DNA of 64,000 nt from Novosphingobium sp. Rr 2-17. GTDB lineage: Bacteria > Pseudomonadota > Alphaproteobacteria > Sphingomonadales > Sphingomonadaceae. Positions 43,525 to 52,172 of the stretch are shown here, in pieces. A program made the position numbers and the translations under genes. The DNA is taken from NCBI RefSeq assembly GCF_000272475.1, contig NZ_AKFJ01000084.1:124001-188000 (forward strand). Direction: 5' to 3'. Positions within the stretch are counted from its first letter, which is position 1. The number at the start of each line of letters is the position of its first letter. The notes under the pieces were generated by a model. That model had not been told where the DNA came from and ran no database searches. It saw only the letters and a list, made by a program, of their open reading frames with translations.

Positions 43525-45254
43525 TCGAGGACTTGCGGTCGCTGTTCGGCTTGCTGGAGCCACTGTACCAGGCCCATCCCGCCTGGCCGGTGGAACGGGA
43601 CCGCATTGGCCAGGTTCTGGCCACCGCTGCCGAGGCCCGGTCGCCGGCTCTGCGCGCGCTCGACGCTGACCGGGCCGCGCGCCCGGCCTGGTTCGGCGCG
43701 CCGGACATGATCGGCTACAGTTTCTATGTCGATCGGTTCGCCGGCACGGTCGCGGGCCTGCAAGGCCGTTTGCCGTGGCTGGAGACGCTGGGCGTGCGCC
43801 TTCTCCACCCCTTGCCCATGACGCGGGGGCAGGCGGGCGATAGCGATGGCGGGTTCGCGGTTGCCGATTACCGCGCGATCGAGCCCGCGCTCGGCAGCCT
43901 GGACGATGTCCGCGCGCTAGCCACCGACCTGCATGGTCGCGGCATGGCGCTGGCGATGGACTGCGTGCTCAACCACACCGCGCGCGATCACGCGTGGGCG
44001 CAGGCGGCACTGGCGGGCGACGTCGAGAAGCGCGGCTACTATCGCATCCTGGACGATGCGGACGACGTGACGGCATGGGAAGCCGATCTGGACGAAGTGT
44101 TCCCCGATACCGCCCCCGGCAACTTCACGCACGAGCCCGCGCTGGGCGGCTGGGTGTGGACCAGCTTCTATCCGTTCCAGTGGGATCTCGACTGGTCGAA
44201 CCCGGCGGTATTCCGGGAAATGCTCGACGTGCTGCTGTTCTGGGCGAACGTGGGCGTCGATGCCTTCCGCCTGGATAGCGCGCCTTACTTGTGGAAGCGA
44301 CGCGGCACCGTATCGCGCAATCTGCCTGAAACGCACACGCTGGTCGCTGCTTTGCGCGCCGGGCTGGACGCGGTGGCACCGGGCGTCGCGCTGCTGGCCG
44401 AAGCGATCGAGCGGACTGCCGACGTGCTGCCGTATATCGAACCCCAGGACGGTACGCGCGCGGCGCAGCTTGCCTATCACAACGGCGTCATGGCGGCGCT
44501 GTGGGTGGCGCTGGCGACGGGTGACGCGGCAATCATCGGCGAACTGGTGCGCGATACCGTGCTGACGCGCGCCGATACTGCCTGGCTCAGCTATCTGCGC
44601 TGCCATGACGACATCATCTGGTCGGCGCTGAACGGGCGCGTTGCGGCGGACGAGCTGGATCGTATCTCCGATTTCTACGCCGGGGCAGGCGGGTTCGCCG
44701 ACGGCCGTCGGTTCCAGGCGCGGCCCGGCGCCGCGCCCAGCACCGTCGGCATGCTGGCCTCGCTGGTCGGGACCCAAGGAGCGCGCGCGCTGGACCGCTA
44801 CCGCTTGCTGCTGGCAACGATGCTGGCGCTGCCGGGCATGCCGATGCTGTACATGGGCGACGAAATCGGCCTGCCCAATCATGTCGATCCCGCTGCGCCC
44901 GACGATGCGCGGTGGTTGCATCGCCCGCCGATGGATTGGCCCCGCGCCGATGCCGCCGCTGCTGGCGAGGGGCCGGGGGCACAGTGGCTATCGCTGACCC
45001 GGCGCCTGATCGCGGTGCGCGCTTCGCTGCCCGCACTCGATGCGAAAGCTGCGACCATGGTGCGCGACGATGCCCCCGGCTTGCTCGTCGTCGAGCGGGG
45101 CAGCGGAGACGAAATGATCGTACTGGTCGCCAATTTCGGTGAGCGACCGCAGCCGCTGCCGCTCGACGGAGACTGGAAAGATGCGATCGAGGACCGCCCT
45201 ATCGCTCGCCTGATCGCGCCGGGTTGCGTTTTCTGGGCCAAGCGCCGTGGCTGA
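43521..45254 (+). CDS. GH13 amylosucrase / sucrose hydrolase-like enzyme
   Basis: A 577-residue glycoside hydrolase of family 13, the amylosucrase/sucrose hydrolase group (GH13_4). It splits sucrose, or transfers its glucose to a glucan. The subfamily marks are FTHEPALGGWVWTSFYPFQW and DLDWSNPAVFREMLDVLLF; catalytic nucleophile Asp252 in DAFRLDSAPYLWKR, acid/base Glu294 in LLAEAIERTA, and stabiliser Asp363 in YLRCHDDI. Known family members have 630-650 residues; this protein is shorter chiefly in the N-terminal helical domain. No signal peptide, so cytoplasmic. ATGA overlap with the esterase and 8-bp overlap with the fructokinase show strong coupling. Confidence 0.93.
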   Translation: MIEDLRSLFGLLEPLYQAHPAWPVERDRIGQVLATAAEARSPALRALDADRAARPAWFGAPDMIGYSFYVDRFAGTVAGLQGRLPWLETLGVRLLHPLPMTRGQAGDSDGGFAVADYRAIEPALGSLDDVRALATDLHGRGMALAMDCVLNHTARDHAWAQAALAGDVEKRGYYRILDDADDVTAWEADLDEVFPDTAPGNFTHEPALGGWVWTSFYPFQWDLDWSNPAVFREMLDVLLFWANVGVDAFRLDSAPYLWKRRGTVSRNLPETHTLVAALRAGLDAVAPGVALLAEAIERTADVLPYIEPQDGTRAAQLAYHNGVMAALWVALATGDAAIIGELVRDTVLTRADTAWLSYLRCHDDIIWSALNGRVAADELDRISDFYAGAGGFADGRRFQARPGAAPSTVGMLASLVGTQGARALDRYRLLLATMLALPGMPMLYMGDEIGLPNHVDPAAPDDARWLHRPPMDWPRADAAAAGEGPGAQWLSLTRRLIAVRASLPALDAKAATMVRDDAPGLLVVERGSGDEMIVLVANFGERPQPLPLDGDWKDAIEDRPIARLIAPGCVFWAKRRG

Positions 45255-46152
45255 ACCGCTCGTGGCCGGCCTTGAACTAGGCGGCACGAAATGCTTCGCG
45301 CTGCTCGGGCGCGGGCAGACGCTCGTGGAGCGGATAGCAGTGCCGACGACCATCCCGGCCGAGACGATGGACCGGCTGGAGGCGCAGTTGCGGACGTGGT
45401 GGGCGCACGAACGCTTCGCCGCGATCGGCATCGGCAGCTTCGGCCCGATCGGCCTCGATCCTATGCGCGCCGACTATGGTTTCATCACCAATACCCCCAA
45501 GATCGGCTGGGCCGGCACCGATGTGGTCGGGCGATTCGCGCGTGCGTTCGCCGTGCCGATCGGCTTCGACACGGACGTGACCGCCGCCGCGCTGGCCGAG
45601 CATCGCTGGGGTGCAGCACAAGGCATGACGTCCAGCGTCTACCTGACGATCGGCACCGGCATCGGCGGCGGCGCCATCGTCAACGGACGTCCGCTGCGCG
45701 GCTTTCTCCACCCTGAAATGGGCCATGTCCGCGTCCGGCGCGAGGCAGGCGATACCTTTCCCGGCACTTGCCCGTTCCACGCCGATTGCCTGGAAGGCCT
45801 CGCGTCCGGCCCCGCCATCGCGGCGCGCGCGGGTCGTCCGGCGCAGGACATCGCCCCCGGCGATCCGCTGTGGCAACCCATCGCCGCGGCCATCGCCGAA
45901 CTGCTCGCCACCCTGATCCTGACCCTATCGCCCCAACGGATTGCGATCGGTGGCGGTGTCGGCTGCGGCCAGCCGCATCTGATCCCCCTGATCCGCAGCC
46001 ATGTCGCGACGTTCCTGACCGGTTACGTCGCGGGCATGGACGAACCCACGCTGGAAACCGTGATCGACACCGCGTGCTTTGGCGACCAAGCCGGGCCTCT
46101 CGGCACTCTGGCGCTGGCGCTCACCGCGATCGAGGAACGACGCCTGCGGTAG
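45247..46152 (+). CDS. ROK family fructokinase
   Basis: A 301-residue sugar kinase. The ATP-binding start AGLELGGTKCFALLGRG, the ROK phosphate motif TIGTGIGGGAIVNG and zinc-binding motif HPEMGHVRVRR ... GTCPFHADCLEGLASGPA are those of the bacterial ROK fructokinases (ScrK type). It would phosphorylate the fructose set free by the GH13 enzyme. The GTG start at 45247 lies eight bases before the end of the GH13 gene. The 3' end overlaps the convergent GT-C gene by 32 bp. Confidence 0.92.
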   Translation: MAEPLVAGLELGGTKCFALLGRGQTLVERIAVPTTIPAETMDRLEAQLRTWWAHERFAAIGIGSFGPIGLDPMRADYGFITNTPKIGWAGTDVVGRFARAFAVPIGFDTDVTAAALAEHRWGAAQGMTSSVYLTIGTGIGGGAIVNGRPLRGFLHPEMGHVRVRREAGDTFPGTCPFHADCLEGLASGPAIAARAGRPAQDIAPGDPLWQPIAAAIAELLATLILTLSPQRIAIGGGVGCGQPHLIPLIRSHVATFLTGYVAGMDEPTLETVIDTACFGDQAGPLGTLALALTAIEERRLR

Positions 46153-47422
46153 GTCGCTTTTCCAGCATCATCGCGACCCACCAAGCAACCATCGCTAACA
46201 TTGCGGCATCGGCTGGTTGGCGGAACCTCCAGCTTCCCCAGCTTATTATGGCGATGCCGGACACCAGCAAAGGCACGAGATAGAAACGCGCACTTTCCCG
46301 CCGGATGATCGGACTTGTCGCCAGTGCCGCGCAGCACATTAGGGAAAGCAGTATGATGGGCACGTTGCCGAAAACCGTCATCACCAGGCCATTGTCGAAA
46401 AAGGGATAAATCCCCCACATGTAGGACAACTTGCGCAGCGTGAGGTACAAGGCATCGCCGGGATGGGCTTTGACCCACTCCATCGCGCGCTTGGTATAAA
46501 GCCTGTCTCTCTCGCCGTAGGTGAGATGCGTCTCGTTGGGCTTGAGATAGCCGTTTTCGCCGGGATCGATCCATTTTCCGGGCCCGGTCCACGATGTACG
46601 GTGTTCCAGACGGACATCGTCCAGCGGCACCAGCAGTTTGCTGTTGAGGCCACCGGCCAGGGTTTCTCCGCCATTGGCCGTCAGCAGCACCGGATAACCC
46701 ACGCGCTGCGAGATATGGATGGACCAGGGCAGGACGACCAGCAGGAAGCCGACGATCATGGCCAGCATGGACTTTGCCGTGATAGCGATGTTTCTGGTAT
46801 CCAGCAGCACTGTCAGTGCCAAGATCGGCAGGAACAACTGATACATCGTGCGGATGTGGGTTAGAATGCCGATCAGCAGTCCGATGCCGATCCATCGCGC
46901 GATCGCCCCGGTCTTACCGGCAGGCGGGATGCAGGCCAGCACCAGCAGGAAGCAGGGGAGGGCAATCGCTTCGCTGTAGAGCGACGCCGCCAGAAAGATT
47001 TGTGGCGGCCACAAAGCCAAGGCCAGTCCAGCCAGGGCGGCAGCATCGCGACGACCGCTTGCGCGTTCGACAGCGACGGCTAGCAGCGGCGGCGCAGTGG
47101 CGGCAAGGGCCGCGATCGCCATTTGCACGGCCATGAGTTGCGGGAAAACCAGACGAATGGCCGCCAGCACCATGGGGTATCCCATCGTGCGGCGACCGTT
47201 GTCGTTGAAATGGCCGTCCAGCAACCCCGTGCTCAGCGTCCAGTACTCGCGCTCGTCGGGGTCCAGGGTTTGTACGCTCGGGCGGAAAAAGTGCCCCAGA
47301 CCCGCAGCCAGGCAGATCGCCATGGTGAGGACGTAAAGCCCCAAAACGATAGTGCGCAAAGAAATGGCATCGAGCCACGCAAGGTCGAGGCGGTAGGCGG
47401 AAGCTCGTGACTTGCCCATCAT
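46121..47422 (-). CDS. GT-C-like membrane glycosyltransferase
   Basis: A 433-residue membrane protein with about ten TM segments. The first periplasmic loop has DPDEREYWTLSTGLLDGHFN, an acidic motif of the GT-C type used by polyprenyl-phosphate-sugar transferases (ArnT, PMT and relatives). It is the left border of the glycan locus, whose substrate would be a lipid-linked sugar; GtrA and DPM-like genes in the locus could supply it. Its acceptor is unknown. Convergent with the fructokinase and divergent from the next glycosyltransferase. Confidence 0.75.
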   Translation of the reverse strand: MMGKSRASAYRLDLAWLDAISLRTIVLGLYVLTMAICLAAGLGHFFRPSVQTLDPDEREYWTLSTGLLDGHFNDNGRRTMGYPMVLAAIRLVFPQLMAVQMAIAALAATAPPLLAVAVERASGRRDAAALAGLALALWPPQIFLAASLYSEAIALPCFLLVLACIPPAGKTGAIARWIGIGLLIGILTHIRTMYQLFLPILALTVLLDTRNIAITAKSMLAMIVGFLLVVLPWSIHISQRVGYPVLLTANGGETLAGGLNSKLLVPLDDVRLEHRTSWTGPGKWIDPGENGYLKPNETHLTYGERDRLYTKRAMEWVKAHPGDALYLTLRKLSYMWGIYPFFDNGLVMTVFGNVPIILLSLMCCAALATSPIIRRESARFYLVPLLVSGIAIISWGSWRFRQPADAAMLAMVAWWVAMMLEKRPTAGVVPRSR

Positions 47423-47588
47423 CTCGATCCGCGCCGTTTTCTGGCGAATTCCATTTCGCGTGCCCCACTCAACCCCGAAAATCAGGGACCGACTCGGAGC
47501 AAACCCCGCACGTTGTCAAGCGTCGCGGGCTGTTGCGCTGGGATCGAAGCTGGCGTTGGGGTCGCAAAACTGCGAGACACGAGGCTGC

Positions 47589-48827
47589 ATGACTGGGAGA
47601 TCGACATTGCAAGGTACGGCATCGCTGCTTCTGGTGACGCACGTACACATGCGGCAGGGGCCCAACGGCCTCCAGATCGACGACCAGACCGCAGCGGGCA
47701 TCGAGCAGTGGTGCCAGCACTTCGACAGCGTCACGTTCTACGGCATCCTGCTGGAAGCGAGCGCCGGCCCCAGTTCGACCGCTTGGGTCGATACGCACGA
47801 GGGACCGATCGGCGAGAAGGCAAAGCTGGTCGCGCTGCCTTACGCCTATGGCCTGAGCAAGATGGCCCGCGCCTTTCGAAAGGTCCGCGCCGAGTTGCGC
47901 GGTGCGATCCCCCGGCATCGCCACTTGTGCTTCACGCTGGGCAACGCAATCGGCGACTGGCCTGCCGTGGCCGCGTTCGAGGCGATCCGTCAGAAGCGGC
48001 GTTACGCGGCGTGGATCGACCGGGTCGAATCCTCGATCGTCCGCAACAAGTTTGCGGGCTCTCCGGTCAAACGGCTGGCGGCGGAGATGGTCCTGCCGCT
48101 GACTGAGGGTTGCACGCGCTATCTGGTGAGCAAGAGCGCGGTGGCGCTGCTCCAAGGTGGGGACAGCTACGAGCATTACGCCCGCTCGGCGTCTGATCCG
48201 CACTGCACTTACGATACGCATACCCATGCCTGCGAAGCCATCGCGACGGGTGAGTTGGTTCGCAAGCAAGCGCGCGCGCTGGCTGGAGAGCCGCTGAACA
48301 TCGTCTATGTGGGGCGGGCGACGGCGATGAAGGGGCCGTTCGACTGGCTGGATACGCTGCACCGGCTGGCCTGCGCGCAAATCCCGTTCACGGCCACCTG
48401 GATTGGCGATGGCCCGGATCTGCCCGCAATCAAGACGCACGCCGCCGGTCTCGGGCTTGCCGATGTGGTCCAATTTCCCGGCTTCGAGGCCAATCGCGAT
48501 GGCTTGCTGCGCCGATTGAAGGACAGCGATCTGCTACTGTTCTGCCACAAGACTCCCGAATCGGCGCGGTGCCTCATCGAAGCGCTGGTCTGCGGCTGCC
48601 CGATCGTGGGCTATGCCAGTGCCTATCCGCGCGGCCTGGTTCAGGAGCACGGTGGCGGGGCGTTGGCACCCCAAAACGATGTGGCGGCGCTGGCCGAACG
48701 GATCGTCAGGCTCAACGAAGATCGCGGCGCCTTGGCCGGATTGATCGGGCAAGCGGCTGCGAGCGGGGCGCTGTATAACGAGGACGCGGTCTACGCCCAC
48801 CGGGCGGAATTGATGCGGCGGGCCTGA
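47589..48827 (+). CDS. Glycosyltransferase, GT4-like
   Basis: A 412-residue cytosolic GT-B fold enzyme. The C-terminal nucleotide-sugar domain has LNIVYVGRATAMKGPFDWLD, FTATWIGDGPDLPAIKTHAA and the E-x7-E-like region LLFCHKTPESARCLIEALVC followed by GCPIVGYASAYP, typical of GT4. The N-terminal domain is less conserved (VTHVHMRQGPNGLQIDD). ATG 47589 was taken since upstream codons overlap the opposite gene's start and lack conservation. Stop 4 bases from the flippase gene stop. Confidence 0.85.
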   Translation: MTGRSTLQGTASLLLVTHVHMRQGPNGLQIDDQTAAGIEQWCQHFDSVTFYGILLEASAGPSSTAWVDTHEGPIGEKAKLVALPYAYGLSKMARAFRKVRAELRGAIPRHRHLCFTLGNAIGDWPAVAAFEAIRQKRRYAAWIDRVESSIVRNKFAGSPVKRLAAEMVLPLTEGCTRYLVSKSAVALLQGGDSYEHYARSASDPHCTYDTHTHACEAIATGELVRKQARALAGEPLNIVYVGRATAMKGPFDWLDTLHRLACAQIPFTATWIGDGPDLPAIKTHAAGLGLADVVQFPGFEANRDGLLRRLKDSDLLLFCHKTPESARCLIEALVCGCPIVGYASAYPRGLVQEHGGGALAPQNDVAALAERIVRLNEDRGALAGLIGQAAASGALYNEDAVYAHRAELMRRA

Positions 48828-48831
48828 TCGC

Positions 48832-50169
48832 TCAGTGGATCAGCGCCCATGGGACGCCCAGGCCCAGCGCCAGCCGCAGCAGCACCCATCCGCCGAATAT
48901 CGCCAACAAGCCCAGACTGAGCGCCGCGTCCTGCCTCAGGAACGTCAGCTTCATGCGCAACTGCGTCTTGGTCAGGATGACATACCGCGCCAGTTCGCTG
49001 GCGGGCAGGGCGAGCAGTGCGCCGGGCAGGCCCCATAGTGCGAAGCCGCCTGCCAGCGCCGTTCCCATCACCGCAAAGCGCACGACGTTGGCATAGCTTA
49101 CGTTCTGGGCCTTGCCGTGTCCGAACACGGCTGCTTCGTTGAGCGAAGACAGTACCGCGATCCAGCCGCCGATCAGCAGCAGACACAGCATCCACCCGGC
49201 TTCGACGTAGCGGTGGCCATAAAGCAGCCGCACTGCCCAGTCGGACCATGCCATGACGGTGGCGATGCCCAGCAGCACCAGGAGCAGGAAGTGGAGACGA
49301 ACGCGGGAAAGCTCGGCGCGTGGGGCGCTTCCGGCTTCCAGATCGCCTTGATGGCTGGCGACGAAGGGAAACACGATCTGGAACGCCAGTCGGCCCGCTA
49401 CCGTGTTGGGCAAGTCCGACACGGCCTTGGCCAGGCCATAGACGCCCAGCGTCGCCAGCGGGACCACCAGCCCCAGGAACAACCGGTCGACATAGATCGC
49501 GGCATAGAATGCCAGCGAAGACAGCATGATCCATTTGCTGAAATGGAAAATCTGCGGCCCGTGGACTTTGTCGAGGACGAAGCGGTGCCGGGGGTGGGGT
49601 AGGAGGTAGGTGAGGCAAGTGCGCGCGCCGACGGCGAACAGGATGCCCAGGATCGGCGCCCACACGTTGCGCAGGGTGAGGGCAAGGGTGATGTTGATGA
49701 TCAGCCCGATCGCCTCGGCACCCAGCTCGAACACGTTGCGGGTGCGCACTTCCAGCCGCTTGGCGACGCTGAAGATCGAAGTGGACATGAACGAATTGAG
49801 CAGCGGCGCGGCGCTGACGGCCATCAGGATCGCCGTATCTATGTGATAGAACCGCGCCAGCAAGGGCGAGAGCGCCAGGCACGCGATCGAGACCAGCAGC
49901 CCGCGCAGGACTTGCATGGTCCACACGGTGTTGAGGAACCGCTCGTCGTCGCCGTGGGGGCTGTGGACGATGTTCTGTTCAGGGCCAAGATCGGTGAGCA
50001 GATCGCATCCGGTTCGGATCGCCTGCGCGATCACCACGATCCCCAGGATTTCCGGCCCGAGCAGGCGCGACAGCACGATGTTGCTGCTGAAGCGGATGCC
50101 GGCGGACGCCACGTAAGTGCCGATCGTCCAGAGCGACTTGCTGGCTATCGAGGCGGGTTTGGCGGCCAT
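48832..50169 (-). CDS. Polysaccharide flippase (Wzx/MATE-like)
   Basis: A 445-residue protein of about 12 hydrophobic segments of the oligosaccharide flippase family, beginning with SLWTIGTYVASAGIRFSSNI and VLSRLLGPEILGIVVIAQ, the usual N-terminal pattern of Wzx/RfbX-type proteins. It would move a lipid-linked repeat unit to the periplasmic side. It is divergent from the epimerase-like gene over 180 bp. Confidence 0.88.
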   Translation of the reverse strand: MAAKPASIASKSLWTIGTYVASAGIRFSSNIVLSRLLGPEILGIVVIAQAIRTGCDLLTDLGPEQNIVHSPHGDDERFLNTVWTMQVLRGLLVSIACLALSPLLARFYHIDTAILMAVSAAPLLNSFMSTSIFSVAKRLEVRTRNVFELGAEAIGLIINITLALTLRNVWAPILGILFAVGARTCLTYLLPHPRHRFVLDKVHGPQIFHFSKWIMLSSLAFYAAIYVDRLFLGLVVPLATLGVYGLAKAVSDLPNTVAGRLAFQIVFPFVASHQGDLEAGSAPRAELSRVRLHFLLLVLLGIATVMAWSDWAVRLLYGHRYVEAGWMLCLLLIGGWIAVLSSLNEAAVFGHGKAQNVSYANVVRFAVMGTALAGGFALWGLPGALLALPASELARYVILTKTQLRMKLTFLRQDAALSLGLLAIFGGWVLLRLALGLGVPWALIH

Positions 50170-50349
50170 GGAAGAATTCGGTCCTTGGATACATTGCCGC
50201 GCAAGTCGAGGCCGCCCCTGCGTGAATCGCTTGGTCCGTTCCTACGGACGTTTGCGCCTTGCGCCAAGTTGCTCGAATTTACGCCTTCGACGCGAGGATC
50301 AGGCACGGCGATGCTTAACTTACCCTCGGGGTTATGCCTATAGAGCGGC

Positions 50350-51327
50350 ATGGATGCGCTCATCGGTTATACCGGCTTCGTCGGATCGACACTGCGGCGG
50401 CAGCACGATTTCGAGGGGCTGTTCAATTCGGGCAATATCGGCGATGCCGAAGGCAGGTCGTTCGGCACGGTCGTGTGTGCGGCAGCGCCCGGCTCGATGT
50501 TCGAGGCCAACCGCGATCCGGAACGCGATTTGGCGCGGACCGAAGCCATCATCCGGTCGCTGGAACAGATCGGATCGGAACGCTTCGTTCTGATTTCCAG
50601 CGTCGCTTGCCTCAAGGATTTCCGGGCGGATAACGAAGAGAGCACTGCGTTCGAGGATCAATTGCCATACGGCAAGCATCGCCGGTTGCTGGAAGCCCGC
50701 GTGGCGGAGCGTTCGGGCCAGGTTCTGGTGGTGCGCCTGCCGGCCTTGTTCGGGCCGGGCCTGAAGAAGAATTTCCTGTTCGACATCCTCAATCCCATGC
50801 CCACCATGCTGACGGAGGCGGACTTCGCATCCTTGAAAGGCGCGCTGGCCGGGGATTTGGCGAGCGATCTGGCAGCCACGCTGGACCGGATCTACACGCG
50901 CAAGGCCGCTGGCGGCTTGTTCGTGATCGACCGGGCGGCGCTGGACGATAGCGGCACTCGCGCACACCTGGAGGCGAGCGTAATTGACGCGGGACTGGCC
51001 GCGATGCGTTTCACCCACCCCGACAGCGAATTCCAGTTCTACGATATGAGCCGGCTGTGGGCCGACATCCAGCGCGGCCTCGAAAGCGGCATTGCGGTGC
51101 TGCATCTGGCGCCGCAGCCGGTCCGCGCGGGCGTGATTTACCAAGCGCTGGTCGGCCAGCCGATGCCGGTCAGCGCGGCGAAGGTTCATCGTGAGGACAT
51201 GCGGACTGGTCAAAGCTGGCTATGGAGGCGCGAAGGTCCGTACATCGCCACCGAGGCGGAAATCGTGCGGGACCTTCGCGCCTTCACCCAACGCGAGCGA
51301 GCCCAGGCGCCGGCGGACGCAGCGTGA
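50350..51327 (+). CDS. NAD(P)-dependent sugar epimerase/dehydratase-like protein
   Basis: A 325-residue protein with an extended-SDR-like nucleotide-binding loop at the very N-terminus (LIGYTGFVGSTL), then FVLISSVACLKDF (the catalytic Ser/Thr region) and YGKHRRLLEARV (YxxxK). It lacks the glycosyltransferase or kinase motifs. The C-terminus (LHLAPQPVRAGVIYQALVGQ) is unusual and not recognised. It starts the six-gene overlapping cluster; the next gene starts at its stop. Substrate probably a nucleotide sugar or sugar phosphate. Confidence 0.75.
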   Translation: MDALIGYTGFVGSTLRRQHDFEGLFNSGNIGDAEGRSFGTVVCAAAPGSMFEANRDPERDLARTEAIIRSLEQIGSERFVLISSVACLKDFRADNEESTAFEDQLPYGKHRRLLEARVAERSGQVLVVRLPALFGPGLKKNFLFDILNPMPTMLTEADFASLKGALAGDLASDLAATLDRIYTRKAAGGLFVIDRAALDDSGTRAHLEASVIDAGLAAMRFTHPDSEFQFYDMSRLWADIQRGLESGIAVLHLAPQPVRAGVIYQALVGQPMPVSAAKVHREDMRTGQSWLWRREGPYIATEAEIVRDLRAFTQRERAQAPADAA

Positions 51328-52172
51328 AACTGGCGGTATCGAACATCGCCTGGCCCCCCGCCTTTGCCGATCGGGCTTATGCGCTTTTGCAGGCCAATGG
51401 CTTTACCGGCCTGGAAGTGGCCCCGGCGCTGATCCTGCCCGCTTCCGCCGACCCGTTCGAACCGACGCCTGCCGAGGTGAGCGAAGCGCTGGCACGAGCG
51501 CGGCACTATGGCTTGACGATCATCTCGATGCAGTCGCTGCTGTTCGGGGTGGATGGGGCGGCCTTGTTCCTGGACCAGGCATCGCGCGACCGGCTGGAGC
51601 GGGCGCTGGAACGCGCGATCGACCTAGCGCATCGGCTTGAAGTTCCCAACCTGGTGTTCGGCTCGCCCAGGCAGCGGGCCTATCCGCCGTCGATGGATTA
51701 TGCCGAGGCGGAAGGTATCGCGCTCGACCTGTTCCGGCGGCTGGGCGACCGCGCGCTGGCGGCAGGTACGCGCCTGGCGATCGAGCCGAACGGGCGCGCC
51801 TATGGCACCAACTTCCTGAACCGGGTGGAGGAGGCCGCATCCTTCGTCCGCCGCGCCGGCCATCCCGGCGTGGTGCTCAACTTCGATATCGGCGCGCTGC
51901 ACATGGAAGGCGATTTCGATCGCATCTGCGCGATTGCGGCGGCGACGGCGGACTGCATCGGCCATGTCCACATCAGCGAGCCGCAACTGGCGCCCGCCCC
52001 CGTCGACGTCGGGCAGGCGGCCACGGCTTTTACCGCACTGGCCGATGCCGGGTACACAGGCTGGCACAGCATCGAAATGGCTGCGACGAGCGACCCGCTG
52101 GTCGATCTGGCCAAGGCGGTTTCCAACGTGCGTGCCGCCGTTTTGCTGGCCGGCCTGGAGGTTGGGGCGTGA
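51324..52172 (+). CDS. Sugar phosphate isomerase/epimerase-like TIM barrel
   Basis: A 282-residue xylose-isomerase-like barrel (AP endonuclease family 2). The metal-binding set is visible: Glu in LAIEPNGRAYGTNFL, Asp in VLNFDIGALHMEGDF, His in CIGHVHISEPQL and Glu in GWHSIEMAAT. Such proteins isomerise or epimerise small sugars or sugar acids. GTG start 51324 overlaps the previous stop by four bases (GTGA). In a glycan locus this suggests synthesis of an unusual sugar precursor. Confidence 0.8.
   Translation: MKLAVSNIAWPPAFADRAYALLQANGFTGLEVAPALILPASADPFEPTPAEVSEALARARHYGLTIISMQSLLFGVDGAALFLDQASRDRLERALERAIDLAHRLEVPNLVFGSPRQRAYPPSMDYAEAEGIALDLFRRLGDRALAAGTRLAIEPNGRAYGTNFLNRVEEAASFVRRAGHPGVVLNFDIGALHMEGDFDRICAIAAATADCIGHVHISEPQLAPAPVDVGQAATAFTALADAGYTGWHSIEMAATSDPLVDLAKAVSNVRAAVLLAGLEVGA

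Noticed and set aside
43479-43808. Minus-strand frames within the GH13 gene
   Set aside because: Shadows without conserved motifs; GH13 catalytic residues fix the true frame.
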